A stretch of 64,000 bases of DNA from Cocos nucifera (Eukaryota > Streptophyta > Magnoliopsida > Arecales > Arecaceae), in NCBI GenBank assembly GCA_006176705.1, contig QRFJ01002286.1, positions 248,001 to 312,000 of the forward strand, in the 5' to 3' direction. Below the pieces are notes generated by a model that searched no databases, was not told the origin of the DNA, and worked only from the letters and a program-made list of their open reading frames with translations. The translations under genes and the position numbers were made by a program. Below, in pieces: positions 61,190-64,000 of this stretch (the stretch's first letter is position 1; every line of letters begins with the position of its first letter).

Positions 61190-61455
61190 GATTGGTATGC
61201 CCAAATGCTTTACCTTATGGCCGGTTCCTCGTGTCCTCATGGTGAGTTTGCTGGCAAAGTCTCCGTTGGATGTTGTCGTACGACCAACATCATCTCGACG
61301 GAGCCACAGATCCGACCAGCAGGTTGACCTGCCTCATGTTTGCAAGGGCTTCGTATGGAAACTGGGCTATTAGGGCTGAGACAGGAACAGATGGATCTGG
61401 CGTGCAGGCCGTCGATCGCCGAGTCGAAGCTCTCAAGGCATTTTCTCTTCGGGAG
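61190..61455 (-). pseudogene. Gag start remnant, right arm
   Basis: The conserved start context is present but reads ATG-CCT-TGA (near 61440), a stop at codon three. Downstream text still parallels the other copies (RASTRRSTACTPDPSVPV, then QVNLLVG). Beyond it the capsid domain is missing. Confidence 0.65.
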
Positions 61456-61566
61456 AGAACTTTAGTGAGGAAGAAGATGGATTTCCAAAGAGAAAAATCA
61501 TCGTCGAGCACTCCTTTAAGAACAAGGGAACCTCGAAGGTTCATGTCCCTTCTTTCAGTGCCAATC

Positions 61567-62412
61567 TGTTGACGCAGAAACTTATCATCGCCGGAGTTGA
61601 GGTCGAAGAGGCTGCCGTCGGGGACCTGCAAAATAAAGTCTCGCTCGAAATCGATGGGGGGTGGCTCCGGCAAGACCCTCGGACGCTCAAGTTAGTTCCT
61701 ATCAACAGGAATGGAGTGCTCGATAGAGTATAGAGGAGAAGAAAAGGGTTTTCAGAACCTGGTGTAAAGGTATCCGGAGGGTCCTTTTTATAGAGGGAGC
61801 TTGTTGTAACCGTTCTGATCAATGTCGATCGTTATTGCTAATAAATGCCGATCGTTATTGTTGTGTAACCGTAGCGAGATTGTCTGCAGGAATCCATCAT
61901 AAGGAGTTCGGCCATTGAGAAGCTCGTCCATTGAAGAAGTCTATAGGGAGTCCGACTTCCGTAGAAACTCGGCCCGAGAGGAGGTTTTGGGGAAGTTCGG
62001 CTCCCGCAAGGGTCTGGCTGAGGCCCGATCGCTGGGAGTCCGAAGGAGTTCGGCCCGGAGCCTGGGCGCTGGGGAGTTCGGCCGCTGGACAGGAGTTCGG
62101 GGAGCTCGATCGCTAAGAGGGTTGAAACAAGCTCGGTCGCCGGGGTCTCGACCGAAAGCCCGACCGCTCGGAGTCCAAAGGGGCTCGGGCAATAAGTAGT
62201 TCGGCCGCTTGAGGAGTTCGGCCGCTAAGAGTCTGAAGCTCGGCCGCTTGATAGTTCGGTTGGTTGAAAGACTTTGGCTGAGGCTCAGCCGCTGAGAAGC
62301 TCGGCCGGATGTAGTAGTTCAGCTAGGACGCGTCCGCTGAAGTTCTTCCGCATTGACCACATCAGGCTGGGACCGAACTTAACTTTGACAGGAGTGGAAT
62401 TTATCCCCAATA
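61567..62412 (-). repeat. 5' LTR of right-arm gag-only element
   Basis: 846 bp. On the plus strand it reads TGTTGACGC...CCCCAATA, so one end keeps CA (minus sense) and the other has TA. It has internal 'gttcggccgctgggagtc' subrepeats at 61900-62330. Confidence 0.85.
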
Positions 62413-63405
62413 ATCAACATCATCGAAACTTCTTTCGATGGATCAGAACTCTTCTGATTCGAACAGCTAGAATGATCGATCATCTAAATCATTCTAATTG
62501 CTCCCAAAATCCACCAGTGACACCTAGCAGTATATGGTGGCAACCCATCAGAGCTGAATGCGAACCTCTTGGTGCAGCTACCTGTGTGATTAAGTTCTTC
62601 TATCTTGAGCCCCGATCAGATTAGGGTTAAGGTGAACTCGTCAAACCCTAGTCTCTGTCATATGATGTAATCATTCGATTCAAGTCCAATGTGAAAATCT
62701 AAATAGAAACTCTTTCTATTATTTCACTCTGCCATGGCCATGGATTTTTGGACTTGATTCTCATGATCATCATAGGGCTGCTCCTCTACCACCGAGGTAG
62801 ATAGATTCCATCTTGATGCAATCCAGTTCCTACAATGAACATGCTATAGCCAACATACACCTCAGGGTTCCATATGGCTAGGAGACCGAGTAATGGTGTA
62901 GTCAAACTATAACACCCTCAAGGTGAACTGTCCGATGCACCTCAGGTCAAAGAATCCAGACACACTACTGCAGCATCGAGTCAGTCATTGACGAGAAGGT
63001 AGACTTCCTAATGACTACTCGAGGTGGTCACGCTCAGTGCCCTCGTTCTCTAACGAGTACCTGTACTCTCGCTCCGGTGTCTCCACACCGTAGACTCAAG
63101 ACTCATCTACTAAAGAGAAGCGATTGTACACCAACCTTCCGGATCAATCACCATCCTCGTGATGATCCTATGGTCGGAAGCATTTTATGAGTTAATAATG
63201 ATTATTCATGTCTTAAATTTTCAACTCTTGAAAATATGAATTATCATTACCATTAACTCAAAGGATGTATCACAGACACTAAATACACATATGTGATAGA
63301 AAATAATCCATTTTATTGATATTATAGTCAAAATTATAATTTTGCCCCTAGAAGTGTATTACAAGTGTCAGCCAATTCTGGCTTCTAGGGCACATATATC
63401 TAACA
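62413..63405 (-). repeat. Outer copia-type LTR segment, right arm
   Basis: 993 bp; the reverse complement starts TGTTAGATATATGTGCCCTA and parallels 53781-54778 throughout. The segment next to the gag-only element differs from the left arm by a ~10-base indel. Confidence 0.8.
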
Positions 63406-64000
63406 ATCATGACATATCCCATTACCATACAGAACTGAACCTAACTGGGTCACACAAATAAGAGTTTGAATCTGGTGATCATCAATTGAACTGATCCAAT
63501 TTAATTGATCTGAATGAGATTCAATTAGGTTCAAAAAAATCGTGCTAGCACTCGATTGAACCTAATATTCTTCTTTTACTATCATAAATAGTTGTCTTGA
63601 CTGAGCCAAAGAAGTTTGTGCTCGATCAGAGGCCTTCACTTAGTCTGACTGGTGTCTATCCAGGTCAAAAAAGGGTTGTCTTATTTTGTAAGATAATACC
63701 TGCCATTGTTGGTCACCTGCCATTTCTCGTCCTTTGACTTTGGTCAAAAGTTGACCTTTGACTGGTCAAATATTGATCTTTGACACTTTGACTTCTGTCC
63801 ATATGTCACGCACCTATTGGAGAGCTGGTGGGGCTTGTCCCCCTGCCAGAAACTAGCAAGGAGGAGGGCGCACGCCACCAAGGGCGTGCACCCAAGCTTG
63901 AGGTGCCCAGGAGTCCCTGTTGGACAGGGACTCCATCTCCTTATTGGATTCTGATTAGACTCCGCCTAAGAATTAACTTTGACTGATCATAGGCATCATC
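63406..64000. other. Unassigned repeat-like sequence at window end
   Basis: No ORF of note. Text such as 'caattgaactgatccaatttaattgatct' and 'ggtcaaaagttgacctttgactggtcaaa' resembles the middle of long copia LTRs, like 4560-4860 in this window, but I could not align it to a specific element. Confidence 0.4.

Larger units (their letters stand above)
58370..62412 (-). mobile_element. Gag-only gypsy element, right arm (from gap)
   Basis: Minus-oriented copy of the same family. The 5' LTR is 61567-62412, followed by a primer-site relative 'gattggcactgaaagaaggg' (61547-61566), then gag remnants, a hairpin minisatellite (59738-61130), a gag C-terminal relic (about 59220-59420) and the tandem array at the gap. 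No 3' LTR is present. Confidence 0.85.

Noticed and set aside
58985..61240. Numerous 60-150 codon ORFs on both strands at the right arm
   Set aside because: They arise from the GC-rich hairpin minisatellite, which is open in several frames; the translations are just repeated units.
53781..63405. Whole inverted structure as one foldback transposon
   Set aside because: Each arm resolves into two known LTR-type units with their own internal landmarks, and the outer flanks (ATAGG left, ATCAT right) do not match as a target-site duplication.

Overview
The window looks like nuclear DNA of a flowering plant. One intron-bearing gene of a plant-specific family sits in a deep pile of plant LTR retrotransposons (Ty1/copia and Ty3/gypsy Tat type), an L1-type LINE, a Mutator-like transposon and AT-rich spacers. 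A monocot such as a palm is my impression from the repeat families, not a demonstrated identification. No tRNA, rRNA, prokaryotic operon or CRISPR array is visible.

Layout. 1-10605: decayed Ty1/copia element on the + strand. Its 5' LTR lies outside the window and its very long 3' LTR is split by a complete 4.5-kb gag-only gypsy element (5685-10159, minus strand, perfect GTCCA target-site duplication). 10611-11934: tail and LTR of a second copia family. 11935-15656: no recognised gene; it ends in AT-rich DNA with a diverged ~125-bp tandem repeat. 15657-26418: near-complete 10.8-kb Tat-lineage gypsy element on the minus strand (gag, protease, RT, RNase H, second RNase H, integrase) with an extra antisense ORF near its 3' LTR. 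26419-27976: AT-rich spacer and upstream DNA of the gene.

27977-33294: the only clear host gene, a TRM/LONGIFOLIA-like protein (VARLMGL motif, C-terminal DUF4378) with five coding exons and an intron in the 5' UTR. As written, its fourth coding exon is frameshifted in a CT run. 33295-36568: downstream spacer with no recognised gene. 36569-37231: probable solo LTR. 37253-45828: L1-type LINE on the minus strand, bounded by an 11-bp target-site duplication. Its 5' end is inverted, as expected from twin priming, and a 1.5-kb solo LTR has landed in its RNase H domain. 45840-49440: spacer with a C-rich tract and AT minisatellites. 49449-49655: long palindromic hairpin (MITE-like). 49640-53780: degenerate MULE transposase followed by a plant mobile domain.

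53781-63405: a large inverted duplication around a 700-N gap. Each arm holds ~1 kb of a copia-type LTR followed by a gag-only gypsy element of the same family as 5685-10159. Tandem repeats run into the gap from both sides. 63406-64000: unassigned repeat-like DNA.

How the parts relate. Insertion order can be read from the nesting: copia LTR, then gag-only element; LINE, then solo LTR; ~125-bp repeat DNA, then Tat element; MULE-PMD, then copia LTR. The gag-only elements keep LTRs, primer-binding site, polypurine tract and gag remnants but no recognisable pol, so they would depend on a Tat-type partner such as the one at 15657-26418 for mobility (inference).
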